64,000 nucleotides of DNA from assembly GCF_000281045.1 (NCBI RefSeq), contig NW_008246096.1:464497-528496 (forward strand). Direction: 5' to 3'. The notes below the pieces were generated by a model. That model was given only the letters and a program-made list of their open reading frames with translations, was not told where the DNA came from and ran no database searches. The stretch's first letter is position 1. Each line of letters opens with the position of its first letter. A program made the position numbers and the translations under genes. Origin of the DNA: Saprolegnia diclina VS20 (taxonomy: Eukaryota; Oomycota; Saprolegniomycetes; Saprolegniales; Saprolegniaceae). Shown in pieces: positions 45,976 to 55,304 of this stretch.

Positions 45976-46582
45976 GCTGCCAATTGAAAACTGCACGTGT
46001 ACGTGGCAGCGTTCGACACCAGATCGTAATTTCATGGACCAATCAGCGTCGCCGAATCTGCGATTGACACCCAAAAGATTCGAGGGCGATCGATTGACGT
46101 GCTCCTCGACGACCACGAAGCAGAATTTTTGTCGGTTGCACCCAAGTCTGTCTTCGTTCGACCAGATAGATGCCCACGCAGTTGGCTTCTTGGCTGGAAG
46201 ACACCATTGGATTATGTCAAAAATGGGTACACTATGGAAAATTTCGACATAACGGGCGGAAATAGCATGGAATTGGCAAAAAATGTGTCATGATCAAGCG
46301 ATCTGGGGAGACTAGCAAGGCTATAAATTTTTACGTAAAACCTTGACGAGTGCAGTGCTGCTGTTTGTAGGTACGCACGGGAAATGCATCGACCATCTCG
46401 TTGCACCCATGCACTTTGATGCAGTTCCGTGCAGGATTGTGGACAGCTTGCAGCAGCACATACGAGGTGCATCTCTCCAAATAAGAAATGATCTCTCGCC
46501 ACTTGCGTATTATATATAAGAGGATATCGAAATATACAGTCTTAGAGACCTGGTTCGCTGCGTTTCGAAATCTTTTCCTTTG
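45976..46582. promoter_or_regulatory. Divergent promoter region
   Basis: This is 607 nt between starts at 45975 (-) and 46583 (+). CCAAT is present at 46039. The rest is AT-richer than the flanking genes and has no recognised gene. Confidence 0.5.
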
Positions 46583-48502
46583 ATGGCACGACGAGGAGCG
46601 GCCGCGGTCGCCATCGCCGGCCTCTGGCTGCATGGAGCCGAAGCAATCCTGCCATCCGGCGTGCTCTCGATCTCGCGCTTTGGCGTGAATGCGACGCTGA
46701 ACATGCTCGTGTCGCCCAGCCACGACACGGGCTGGGGCCCACCGCTGCCGCAGGAACACGACCGCAACGGCTCACAGCGACACGTCTTGGCCGACGCCGG
46801 TGACGCGTGCAGCGCCCTCTCGCGCGCACTTTACGTCGACAAGATCGTGGTGGCACACCGGGGCAACTGCTCATTCCTGGAAAAGGCCAAGATTGCGCAG
46901 AGCGCCGGGGCAGCGGGGCTCATCGTCCGCAACACGCGCGAGGCGGTGTACCTTCTCGACCGCAATCGCACGACGCCAGCTGGCAACTTCTCAAGTGACG
47001 CGCCGATGCCGGCGTTTGCGACCGACTGCTCGCGCGGCGAAGGCTACGTCCCGTATCTCGACCCGATCGCACCGTGGCTCGTGCAAAGCGATGTCTGCTC
47101 CAAGCAGCCCGGCTGCACATCGCGCATCTGTCTTCCGACCGGGCACCGAAACGAATCGTCATATCAAGTGTGCTGCATGTGGGACACGCACTTGCTCATG
47201 GGCGCCAACTACACGGAGGCCGACGCCGCGCACTTGCAGCTGCCCATCGTCTTTGCCACCGTCACAGAAGGCGAGACGCTCACTGCGCTCCTCGCGACAT
47301 CCCCGTCTCCGGCCGGAACCCTCTACGCACGGTACATTCCCTTATTTAATCTTGCTTCGATCGCGCTCTGGGCGATCGGCGTCGCCACCGCGATTGGCGG
47401 GTCCTACTACGCAGCACGTGCCGACCGCGCGCGCCTCCGCCAGCACAAGCCCCACGCCGACCCGACGCGCAAGGCGTACGACGACGAGGATGATGACGAA
47501 GCTGACGTCCTCCATCTCTCGTTCCAGCACGCGATTGGTTTCATCGTCGTCGCTGGTTGCTTTCTCACGTTTCTCTACTTTGTGCACGTCGGGCCTCTGC
47601 TGTCGCTCTTCTTCGGCCTCTCGTCCATTAGCACAACAACGCTGCTGCTGACGCTGCCGATGACCAAGCGACTCTGCCCGTGCATGTCGTCCTGGCATCT
47701 TCGCCTGCCACTGGTCGGCACCATCACGATCCACGAGGTCCTCGCTCTCAGCGTCAGCACGAGCCTCGTCGTCGCGTGGTTTCTGCATCGCGACGCCCTC
47801 TGGAGTCTCCAAGATCTCTTTGGCATTGCGCTCTGCTTTGTGTTCCTCAAGACGATCCGGTTGCCCAACCTCAAGATTGGCGCGCTCCTCCTTCTCCTTG
47901 CTTTTGCCTACGACATTTTTTTCGTGTTTGTAAGTCCGCTCCTCTTTGGCCGCAGTGTCATGGTCGACGTGGCCACCGGTGGCCCGCCCGCCGCGGCTCG
48001 CGACGGGTACCCCGGGCGCGACTACTGCGAGCGGTACCCAACCTACCCGCGCTGCGTCGACCCGGACCCACTCCCGATGCTGCTCGTCTTCCCGCGCGTC
48101 GGCGACTGGCGTGACGGCCGCGCGATGCTCGGTCTTGGAGACATTGTACTTCCGGGCCTGCTCCTGACGTTCGCACTGCGCTTTGACTATACGCGCCGCG
48201 TGCACTTGAAGCGCAAGACCAATAGCGCCAATGTCTTCTTTGGCATCGCGGCCACCGGGTACGCATTGGGGCTCGGCATCACGAACGTTGCGGTTGTGCT
48301 CATGAACATGGGCCAACCCGCGCTGTTGTACCTCGTGCCATGCACGCTCGGCAGCGTCGCCGTCGCTGCGCATGCCACTGGCGACCTCCCGCACATGTGG
48401 CACGACGGCTTGTACGAGGTCGAGCCCATGGCGCCGATCGTGGGCGGGTCGCCGGTCGACTACGAGGCGGGCGACGAGGCGCCGCTCCTTGACGATGCGT
48501 AG
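46583..48502 (+). CDS. Signal-peptide-peptidase-like (SPPL) intramembrane aspartyl protease
   Basis: Single exon, 639 residues. An N-terminal signal peptide (ARRGAAAVAIAGLWLHGAEA) leads into a luminal PA domain (VVAHRGNCSFLEKAKIAQ, AGLIVRN) with paired cysteines and N-glycosylation sites, then about nine TM helices. The catalytic pair is intact: FAYDIFF (Asp444) and GLGDIVLPG (Asp520). The PAL motif follows (QPALLYLVP, 579-581). An acidic cytosolic loop (YDDEDDDEAD) separates the first two helices, and the C-terminal tail ends in an acidic EAPLLDDA-like stretch. SPPL2-type proteases cut type II TM helices in endosomes or lysosomes, and the PA domain fits that subgroup. Confidence 0.95.
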   Translation: MARRGAAAVAIAGLWLHGAEAILPSGVLSISRFGVNATLNMLVSPSHDTGWGPPLPQEHDRNGSQRHVLADAGDACSALSRALYVDKIVVAHRGNCSFLEKAKIAQSAGAAGLIVRNTREAVYLLDRNRTTPAGNFSSDAPMPAFATDCSRGEGYVPYLDPIAPWLVQSDVCSKQPGCTSRICLPTGHRNESSYQVCCMWDTHLLMGANYTEADAAHLQLPIVFATVTEGETLTALLATSPSPAGTLYARYIPLFNLASIALWAIGVATAIGGSYYAARADRARLRQHKPHADPTRKAYDDEDDDEADVLHLSFQHAIGFIVVAGCFLTFLYFVHVGPLLSLFFGLSSISTTTLLLTLPMTKRLCPCMSSWHLRLPLVGTITIHEVLALSVSTSLVVAWFLHRDALWSLQDLFGIALCFVFLKTIRLPNLKIGALLLLLAFAYDIFFVFVSPLLFGRSVMVDVATGGPPAAARDGYPGRDYCERYPTYPRCVDPDPLPMLLVFPRVGDWRDGRAMLGLGDIVLPGLLLTFALRFDYTRRVHLKRKTNSANVFFGIAATGYALGLGITNVAVVLMNMGQPALLYLVPCTLGSVAVAAHATGDLPHMWHDGLYEVEPMAPIVGGSPVDYEAGDEAPLLDDA

Positions 48503-48663
48503 CCTATATGCGAATGCATCTTCATGATCGATGGTCGTCTTGCCGTCTTCATGGGCTTGGAGCTTGGGAAATATCTTTTGCTTAGAAAAGCCATCATATT
48601 TTAGCCAATCACAACGCGCAGAAGCCGAGACGGGTGGATCAGGTGTTTACCTCATCCAACGCC

Positions 48664-49689
48664 ATGAAGCAGAAGCTGCCGTACGTCGGCGCTGGGCTTG
48701 GCACCGTGCTCTGCGGCGCCGCAGCCGCCGCCTGCGTCTACTCGCTCGTGACGATCCGTGCGCGGCCCAAGAAGCTGCTCACTGAGAGCGGCAGCCCGCA
48801 GGTGCCCGTGGGTCTCTTGCGCTTGAGCCACCCCGGCGACGAGTTTCTGCACCTCTTGCGCAACGACGTGCTCCTCGAGAAGACGATCGACCGCGTGAGC
48901 TCGCGCCTCCTCATCTACGTCGAGACGCCGCCGGGCATGGCGACGTCGGCGCGGCTCCAGTTCCTCAGCGACCTCTACAACAATGTGTGGGACCTCGCAT
49001 GCTACGTCGGCAAGTACGAGCTCGACATTCGCCTCGTGGCCAGCCACGACCGGTCCTGGGACGAGCTACTCGCGACGCCTGAGGTCACGGGCGTCTTTGG
49101 CTACCATGGCATGGACGTCTCGGAGCTCAACGCGCAGCGACCAGCGCACTTGCCCCGCGTCGGCTTCTACCCGCTGAAGACGTACGTCGAGCGCCTTGTG
49201 AACCCGGCGCAGTTTGCGTACCTCGAAGATCCGTCGACGACGCTGGCGAAGGAAGCTGTAGTCGTCGTCGGTGGGACCTTTGACCACCTCCACAATGGCC
49301 ACAAGAAGCTGCTGTCGCTCGCCGCCGCGGTCACGTCGTCGCTGCTCATCGTCGGCGTCACGGCACCGCACATGCTCGAGAAGAAGAAGCTCGGCTACCT
49401 CATCCAGCCGCTCGACATGCGCAAGCGCAAGGTCACCGAGTACCTCGCATGTATCACGCCGTCACTGCAAGCCGACATCATGACGATCGACGATCCATTT
49501 GGACCTGCGATTTCGTCGCCTCAGATCACTGGCATTGTTGTCTCGACCGAGACCGTCCCCGGTGCGGTCAAGATCAATGAGATTCGCGCCGAGCGCGGTC
49601 TGAGTCCGCTCAAGATCTACGTGTGTCGGCGGACCGAGTGCAGCACGCTCAGCTCGTCCTTCATCCGAGAGCAAATTGCCCGGCGATAA
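48664..49689 (+). CDS. Pantetheine-phosphate adenylyltransferase domain protein (COASY-like)
   Basis: Single exon, 341 residues from the ATG at 48664. The N-terminus has one hydrophobic helix (VGAGLGTVLCGAAAAACVYS), which suggests a membrane or mitochondrial location. The C-terminal half is a nucleotidyltransferase fold: VVVGGTFDHLHNGHKKLL (HNGH motif, residues 210-213), then VSTETVPGAVKINEIR and STLSSSFIREQI near the end. This is the eukaryotic PPAT type found in CoA synthase, which adenylates 4'-phosphopantetheine. No dephospho-CoA kinase domain follows, so PPAT and DPCK would be separate here. The middle region (about 45-195) resembles the N-terminal part of animal COASY only loosely. A CCAAT box lies about 55 nt upstream. 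Confidence 0.9.
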   Translation: MKQKLPYVGAGLGTVLCGAAAAACVYSLVTIRARPKKLLTESGSPQVPVGLLRLSHPGDEFLHLLRNDVLLEKTIDRVSSRLLIYVETPPGMATSARLQFLSDLYNNVWDLACYVGKYELDIRLVASHDRSWDELLATPEVTGVFGYHGMDVSELNAQRPAHLPRVGFYPLKTYVERLVNPAQFAYLEDPSTTLAKEAVVVVGGTFDHLHNGHKKLLSLAAAVTSSLLIVGVTAPHMLEKKKLGYLIQPLDMRKRKVTEYLACITPSLQADIMTIDDPFGPAISSPQITGIVVSTETVPGAVKINEIRAERGLSPLKIYVCRRTECSTLSSSFIREQIARR

Positions 49690-50240
49690 GACAAGCAAAC
49701 TCGTCGTTTTTGTTGTACTTCAGATGGGCAACCGGCGTTAATACATAGTCTAATTTTGCGATCTGTCATTCCGAGATGAGATGAGAATCCCAGAGATGAA
49801 CGCAGCGATGCCACGCTTCAAGCGCGCTCCAGCCACTTGACGAATCCCTCATTCATGGGCTCAAGTTCAACCACCGATGAAGCCTCGCGTTTTCAAACCT
49901 CAGCAGCATGACGCTGGCGATAAGCGAGCTTGGCTACATTTCAAGGCATGCATATGTTCTTTAAGATGATCATGGTCTTGCGAGCTGGTGACTGCACCTG
50001 GGAGGTCTACGACGTCTCGGCGAAGCGATCAATAGCGTCCTGCGGTTGGTCGTGGCTGCGAGCTCCAACGCGCAGTGTGGGTGCAGCCAGGTACACATGA
50101 GGTAGGGTCTGTCCTGGCTGCCTTTGTCGTATCTCGAGCTGAATCAATTATGGGTCAAGAGTCGCCTGGGGCATGAGCCTCAACCAACAAGCCGCAAGAC
50201 CCCAAACAACGATGTGGATGAACTAGTATTGCGCTTAAGG
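49690..50240. other. Convergent intergenic region
   Basis: This is 551 nt between stops at 49689 (+) and 50241 (-). No gene, RNA or repeat is recognised. Confidence 0.5.
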
Positions 50241-50672
50241 CTATGGATGATACGAAGTCGCTGGCGCCTTGGGCATTAGGAGCGCCATGATGTCTTCGTC
50301 CGACAAGTTCTTGCCCCACGACGGCGCCGGCAGCGAGAGTTGCTGCATGGCCTGTTGAATCGTCGCCACATCGTTGGCCGTCATCTTCTCTGGCTCGCGA
50401 TTGTTAGTCGCAGGAGCTGCCACCTCTTCATGTGCCTCGGCCTCGTCGTCTTCGTCGTCGCTGTCGGCCATGAGCGGCTCGTAGCCCATTGGCGCCCCTT
50501 CGTCTTCCGAGTCGGATCCCAGCATCTCATGCTCGCCGCCGTCGACGCATGCGTCGCCATCTTCCTTCTCCGCTTCCATGTCGCTAAAGTCCATGGCCGG
50601 GATGGGTCGCTGGCTCGCGACGACCGCATACTCGCGCTCGAGCGCGTCCAGAGCCGCGCAGCTCTCGGCCAT
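50241..50672 (-). CDS. Small acidic protein, MEA1-like
   Basis: Single exon, 143 residues, very acidic in the middle (SDSEDEGAPMGYEPL, ADSDDEDDEAEAHEE). The combination of a GYEPL motif, an acidic stretch and a C-terminal IQQAMQQLSLPAPSWGK helix resembles male-enhanced antigen 1 (MEA1) proteins, whose function is unclear. The match is short, so it is tentative. A TATCCGGA element (reverse copy of TCCGGATA) lies 32 nt upstream of the ATG. Confidence 0.7.
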   Translation of the reverse strand: MAESCAALDALEREYAVVASQRPIPAMDFSDMEAEKEDGDACVDGGEHEMLGSDSEDEGAPMGYEPLMADSDDEDDEAEAHEEVAAPATNNREPEKMTANDVATIQQAMQQLSLPAPSWGKNLSDEDIMALLMPKAPATSYHP

Positions 50673-50899
50673 TTTGAAATCTTTGTCTCTTCTCTGGCGT
50701 CATTATCCGGACTTCTATTCTATCCGTACTGGATGTCCATTGGCTACAGGAAACGAGGAATTTGCCACCTGTGTAAAACACGTGAAATATGTGTGCTTTA
50801 GTCGACTGGTCTTTCAATGGTAGGTGGAAAAAGACGTGTGAAATATGTGTGCTGGGTGATGACAAACGTGGGAAACGCATTTTTCGCGGGACGACGGCG
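50673..50899. promoter_or_regulatory. Compact divergent promoter with direct repeat
   Basis: This is 227 nt shared by the genes starting at 50672 (-) and 50900 (+). It holds TATCCGGA at 50704 and an exact 16-nt direct repeat, GTGAAATATGTGTGCT, at 50782-50797 and 50838-50853. Confidence 0.6.
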
Positions 50900-51417
50900 A
50901 TGGCATCGCACTACGATCTGTTTGGCGTCGCGGCCGACTGCAGCCAGGCAGAGATCAAGCAAGCGTACCATGCTGCGATCCTCATGAGCCATCCCGATAA
51001 GCAGAAGGCCGCGGAGGACGTCTCGTCTCTGGACTTTCAGCAAGTCCATGCGGCGTACCAGACGCTGCGGTCGGCCGAGACCCGGCGCGCGTACGACCTG
51101 TCGCTGCAAGGTACCGTCGACCGTAGAGGTCCATGTATCGCCCATGCGTTGCCGACGTAGAGGCCAAGCTGCGCGACGAGAAGCGCATTTCCGACGAGGT
51201 CGATCTGGACGACATGACGTTTGATGAGGAGAGTGGATGCTACGCCCATGCCTGCCGCTGCGGCGAGCACTACTTTGTAGGATGGCTTGGCTTGCAAACG
51301 CCGTCCTCATGGAATCCTTCTGCGTAGATCAGCATCGACGAGCTCGAAGACGGGACCGACGTCGTTCCTTGCGACGGCTGCTCGCTCAACATTCGCGTCT
51401 TATATGCGATGGAGTAG
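50900..51417 (+). CDS. DPH4: DPH4 (DNAJC24-like) J-domain protein, diphthamide pathway
   Basis: Three exons (50900-51110, 51161-51276, 51328-51417) give 138 residues; introns are 50 and 51 nt, both ending TAG. The N-terminal J domain includes the HPD motif (MSHPDKQKAAED) and HAAYQTLRSAETRRAYD. The C-terminal CSL zinc finger is complete after splicing: YAHACRCGEHYF then PCDGCSLNIRVLY. This J-domain plus CSL arrangement is specific to DPH4, which supports electron transfer to DPH1/2 in diphthamide synthesis on elongation factor 2. Confidence 0.93.
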
Positions 51418-51537
51418 AGAGTAGGGATGGCAGCCCTTGGTCAAATAGTATGTATTCCTAGCGCGTGTCGGTTATCATGTAAAGAGCTTATAAAGCCTCG
51501 TGGTATGGCGACGCGACGGACGACGACGCTGGCGCGC

Positions 51538-52604
51538 TTAGTACTCCTTGCCCTTCGGGGGGCCCACGGACGGGTAGTGCAGCGGCGTCTGAATGCCGTC
51601 GAGGAGCACGAGGCCGACGTAGACGCAGAAGAGGAAGAAGAAGCCCACAAAGATGGCCGAGAGGATCGTGGGCGTCATGTTGACGTAGTGCGAGAAGCAG
51701 AACGGCACGCTGCCCGCCGTGCTTAAGATGTAGCCCTCGGGGCACACAAGGGGCGTCACGACCGCGGCCGCCGCGAGCAGGTTGCGGTGGAACGCCGCAA
51801 ACACGTCGTGCGCCGCCGACGCCTTGTCGCCCGTGAGGGCAAAGTAGACGCTGTTGCCCGTCGCCTTCTGGAAGAGACCCGTCGCCTGCTTGATCAAGTT
51901 GTCGAGCTCGGCCCACGAGTGCGTGTTGCTCGCCTTGACAATGACCACGTCCGTGCCAGACGCACCGAGCGTCGTCGACTGAAGGAACGCCTGCGAGAAT
52001 ACGCGTGAGAAGACCACAAAAGCGTGCGATGAGTACAAACCTCGACGTTTTCAATCGTGGTCTCGTGCGTGGCCTTGACTTGGCGAGTCAACGCATCGTC
52101 AGCATCACCGCGCGTCGTGTGGGGGTAGGCCACGCTCGACTTGGCATCACGGACGAGCGACTCGAACGCAGCACCTTCGAAGTGCTCAAGCTCGTCCAAG
52201 CGGAGCGAGTCGCGCACAAAGATGGCGATGGCCTTCGGCGCCAAGTACATGACCTCGTAGGGCGTGTGCGCGTTCTATGGCCAGCTAAGTCCCATCACAC
52301 TACATAGCATTCGAGCGTCCTACCAAGGCGTCGCTGTTGGCGCTGCCTTGGATCGTCGCAATCGTGCTCGCAATCTGGGTCGTCGTGTACGGCGCGTCGG
52401 CCTTCTCGGCGAAAACATCCGACGTGGGCTGCTCAAAGATGCTACGGGTCGCCATCATGGCATGAGACCCACCGTTCGGACGACCGCACGAAGCGCGTAC
52501 CCATTCTGCGACCAGAAGACAAGGGGGACGTAGGTGGAAGGATCCACGGAGGCCGCGACAGACGCGGCCGCAAGCGCCAAGACTCCGCCAAGGGTGAACC
52601 GCAT
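51538..52604 (-). CDS. V-ATPase accessory subunit S1/Voa1/BIG1-like protein
   Basis: Four exons (52604-52501, 52441-52324, 52274-52041, 51990-51538) give 302 residues; introns are 59, 49 and 50 nt. A signal peptide (MRFTLGGVLALAAASVAAS) is followed by a luminal domain starting PLVFWSQNGIFEQPT, and near the C-terminus one TM helix (ILSAIFVGFFFLFCVYVGLVLL). The short cytosolic tail ends GPPKGKEY, like the PKGK-type tail of ATP6AP1, Voa1 and BIG1. These proteins assist assembly of the V-ATPase Vo sector in the ER. The luminal part is divergent, so the assignment rests on topology, the C-terminal TM and tail, and the N-terminal VFWSQ-type strand. Confidence 0.82.
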
Positions 52605-53521
52605 GCTGCTACCTCTTCTCTTCTTGGACGATAAACTCAAGACGCCTGAAACGAACACCCACCCTTGGGCGGCCAAGTCCGGTGTTATTAATATTGTCCA
52701 CCAACCTTGGGATCATACTTTAGTCAAGTCTATTCATCAAATGGGTGCTTGAAAATGTAAATAAATCGACCTGCTGAGGCGGCAAGACACACTATTTAAG
52801 AATTTGCAGGGGAAACGCACATGAGAAACACTATTTCACACAACTGACTGCAACCCTACCCTACATAAACCTTTCAAACTCGATACACTAACATGCCGAT
52901 CCACACCCTTGTCGGGTCAAGCCAATGTCGGCTCGACGCCTCAGCGTCATGTTGCATGGGTTTTTACCTTCGTGTTGGGTATGAAAGAATCGTGCTAATG
53001 CCGGCAACGGGAGTACAATAATCGCTCGTCAAATATCGAGGTCAAATATGCCGTTTCAAAAATTTAGCTATTCAGATCGATATATTTGCTCCTGGCGTAG
53101 AGACTGCGCCAAATCTACCAGCTGATACAGAGCTGCCGCCGGTTCCTTTTTAACGACATCGTGGCTAGCATTCGTTAAGCGTCGTTATGTGGTCGAGGAG
53201 CATTCGCGTTCTAAACTATCAACGATGCCACCAACGATGCCGTAGTTGCGTGCTCGTATCCATATATATTAAACTAAAACCTGTTTATATTGATATACGG
53301 CTAAGTATGAGAGGTACAGCTCGCCATGTAATCGTAATATATATGCAATAATTTGAAAACCAAAACAGCGAAATATTTTAGCGCGACAAACATTCAGCGG
53401 TGGATGTTGGACACATGTCCGTATTTAATTGCATACAAATGGCAAGACCAAGAAGGTCGTTTTATTTCAGGCCGAGGCCAGAGCTCGCAATCCATTTGGA
53501 GATTTCAGGGACGCAGGCAGC
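52605..53521. promoter_or_regulatory. AT-rich divergent intergenic region
   Basis: This is 917 nt between starts at 52604 (-) and 53522 (+). Composition from about 52990 to 53420 is markedly AT-rich compared with the genes. No gene, RNA or clear repeat is seen. Confidence 0.5.
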
Positions 53522-54214
53522 ATGGGCAACCTCGGCGCCAAGCCAAAGACGCTCAAGGAGCAGCTCCGCGAGAACAAGCGCGAGATCAACCGCGCAATCC
53601 GCGACCTCGACCGCGAGCGCACGGGCCTCCAGATGGCAGAGAAGAAGCTCATCATTGAGATCAAGAAGATGGCCAAGGAGAACCAAATCGCATCCGTGAA
53701 GATCATGGCCAAGGACCTCGTGCGCACGCGCCAGCACATCACCAAGTTTTACACGATGCGGTCGCAGCTTCAAGCCGTGTCGCTGCGCATGGAGACGGCC
53801 AAGTCGGCCGAGGCCATGACGTCGGCGCTCCAGAACACGACCAAGGTCATGAAGTCGATGGCCAAGACGATGAACCTGCCCAAGCTCAACAAGATCATGA
53901 TGGAGTACACGCAAGAAAGCGAAAAGATGGAGATGCAGCAAGAGATGCTCGGCGATACGATCGACGATGTCATGGACGCCGACCAGGACGAAGAGGAAGA
54001 GGACAAGATCGTGTCCCAAGTCCTCGACGAGATTGGCATCGACATGTCTGGCGCGCTCCTCGAAGCGCCGTCGGTGCAAGTCGCTCCGACCGCAGCGCCA
54101 GCTACGGCATCGGCGAGTTCTCTTCCGCCGGCCCCCGTGGCCGCCGCTGAAGGCGGTGGCGACACCGCCGTGAGCGAGCTCGAGGCTCGCTTGAACAACC
54201 TTCGGCGATCGTAA
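53522..54214 (+). CDS. CHMP2A: ESCRT-III subunit CHMP2/VPS2
   Basis: Single exon, 230 residues. The Snf7-domain core matches CHMP2A/VPS2: ENKREINRAIRDLDRERTGL, KKMAKENQIASVKIMAKDLV, QLQAVSLRMETAKSAEAM and LPKLNKIMMEYTQESEKM. An acidic autoinhibitory region follows (DADQDEEEEDKIVSQVLDEI), and the C-terminus is an MIM1 helix (SELEARLNNLRR) for binding VPS4. It drives membrane scission at endosomes and in cytokinesis. The N-terminus MGNLGAKPK differs from the usual hydrophobic amphipathic start, so a short upstream exon cannot be excluded. Confidence 0.95.
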   Translation: MGNLGAKPKTLKEQLRENKREINRAIRDLDRERTGLQMAEKKLIIEIKKMAKENQIASVKIMAKDLVRTRQHITKFYTMRSQLQAVSLRMETAKSAEAMTSALQNTTKVMKSMAKTMNLPKLNKIMMEYTQESEKMEMQQEMLGDTIDDVMDADQDEEEEDKIVSQVLDEIGIDMSGALLEAPSVQVAPTAAPATASASSLPPAPVAAAEGGGDTAVSELEARLNNLRRS

Positions 54215-54323
54215 ACGTAGATTAGTGCTAATTAATGCAGAGTGAAAGAACACTCGATATCGACCTCAAACAGCTCGTTTTAGGAGGACGCAGCTGGCTT
54301 CCTACATGGCCACGCCCATGGCA

Positions 54324-54947
54324 TTAGGCCATGTCCGGAATGATGAGGAGGTTCTTCGGAATCAAGTTGAATTGGATCGAAAAGTGCACAAAGCGGTGGC
54401 AGAGGTACGAGGTTTGCTCAAAGTGCTGGAACGCATCTTGGTGGTGGAAGTACGTGTGCGAGAAGATCCGGTACAATCGCCGGGCGACGCTCTGAAAGTA
54501 CTGCGTCGCGTCGCGCGTGATGCTGACGCGGGATGGGAAGATGCGAGACGACGTGAGGAGCTGGTTCGCATTGTCGAGGGTGTGCACAATGTAGTCGAAG
54601 GCGCAGCACTCCTTCGGTGTCTTGTGGGCCGCACAGAGAAAGACCCAGTCGTCCGTGGCCTTCATGATCGTACACGACCCATTCGTGCACTCGCCATCGA
54701 GAAGCGCGACGAGGATGTTGAGCTCCTTCACGACCTGCCGGAGGTGCTCGTACTGCCAAATGTAAATGTCGGTATCCTCGGGCACGTCGTAGATCTTCTT
54801 GAGCGCGCGCGGGTTGGCCCGGATCTCGCGCTGGATGCGCTGCTCGACCTGGAACGGACCGTTGAAGACGTTGGCGTCGCTGTCGCCCCATTGAAAGAAG
54901 TCGAGGCCGCGCGTCCCGGGGCAGTTCTTCCCGACGAGGGCGTTCAT
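54324..54947 (-). CDS. MOB4: MOB4/phocein-like MOB family protein
   Basis: Single exon, 207 residues from the Met at 54947 (MNALVGKNCPGTRGLDFFQW), which matches the RRNRPGTKxxDFxxW start of MOB4. The open frame continues upstream, but an ATTGG box at 55015 lies in that extension. MOB zinc ligands and core are present: YEHLRQVVKELNILVALL, ECTNGSC, FLCAAHKTPKECCAFDY, FPSRVS and RIFSHTYFHH. MOB4 is a component of STRIPAK phosphatase-kinase complexes with striatin. Confidence 0.95.
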   Translation of the reverse strand: MNALVGKNCPGTRGLDFFQWGDSDANVFNGPFQVEQRIQREIRANPRALKKIYDVPEDTDIYIWQYEHLRQVVKELNILVALLDGECTNGSCTIMKATDDWVFLCAAHKTPKECCAFDYIVHTLDNANQLLTSSRIFPSRVSITRDATQYFQSVARRLYRIFSHTYFHHQDAFQHFEQTSYLCHRFVHFSIQFNLIPKNLLIIPDMA

Positions 54948-55304
54948 GTCTGTGTCCCGCAGCAAATAAAGAAATGAAGAAATCCGGCCGTGCGCGGCCT
55001 TTTGATTGGCCAAAATGATGCGATTCGCGCGATGCCATTGGGCGAGCGCATCCACTTCGCTTTGCGTTACGTCCGGCGGCCAAGCTTGCCGCCGGTGCAT
55101 CACGGACGGCGGCAAGTGAGCAATGGGCGAGGGCGTGACTGCGGTGGATGGGGCAGAGGAGGTAGCAAAATGAAACACGTATTATCTTGTTTACTATCGA
55201 GGAGCGACGGCGAGCTAACGACCAAAGTCCATTCGCACGGCCGTCGCCCGCGTCCATGTTGCGGCGGAATGGAGGGAGGAGCATAATGATAGGCGTGGTT
55301 GCGC
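54948..55304. promoter_or_regulatory. Promoter of MOB4
   Basis: This is 357 nt between the MOB4 start (54947, -) and the eIF3i stop (55305, -). ATTGG at 55015-55019 is 68 nt from the start codon. Nothing else is recognised. Confidence 0.5.

Noticed and set aside
45976-46116. Upstream starts of the GRDP-like protein
   Set aside because: An ATTGG box lies within the extension, and the protein from 45975 begins with a typical beta-rich domain.
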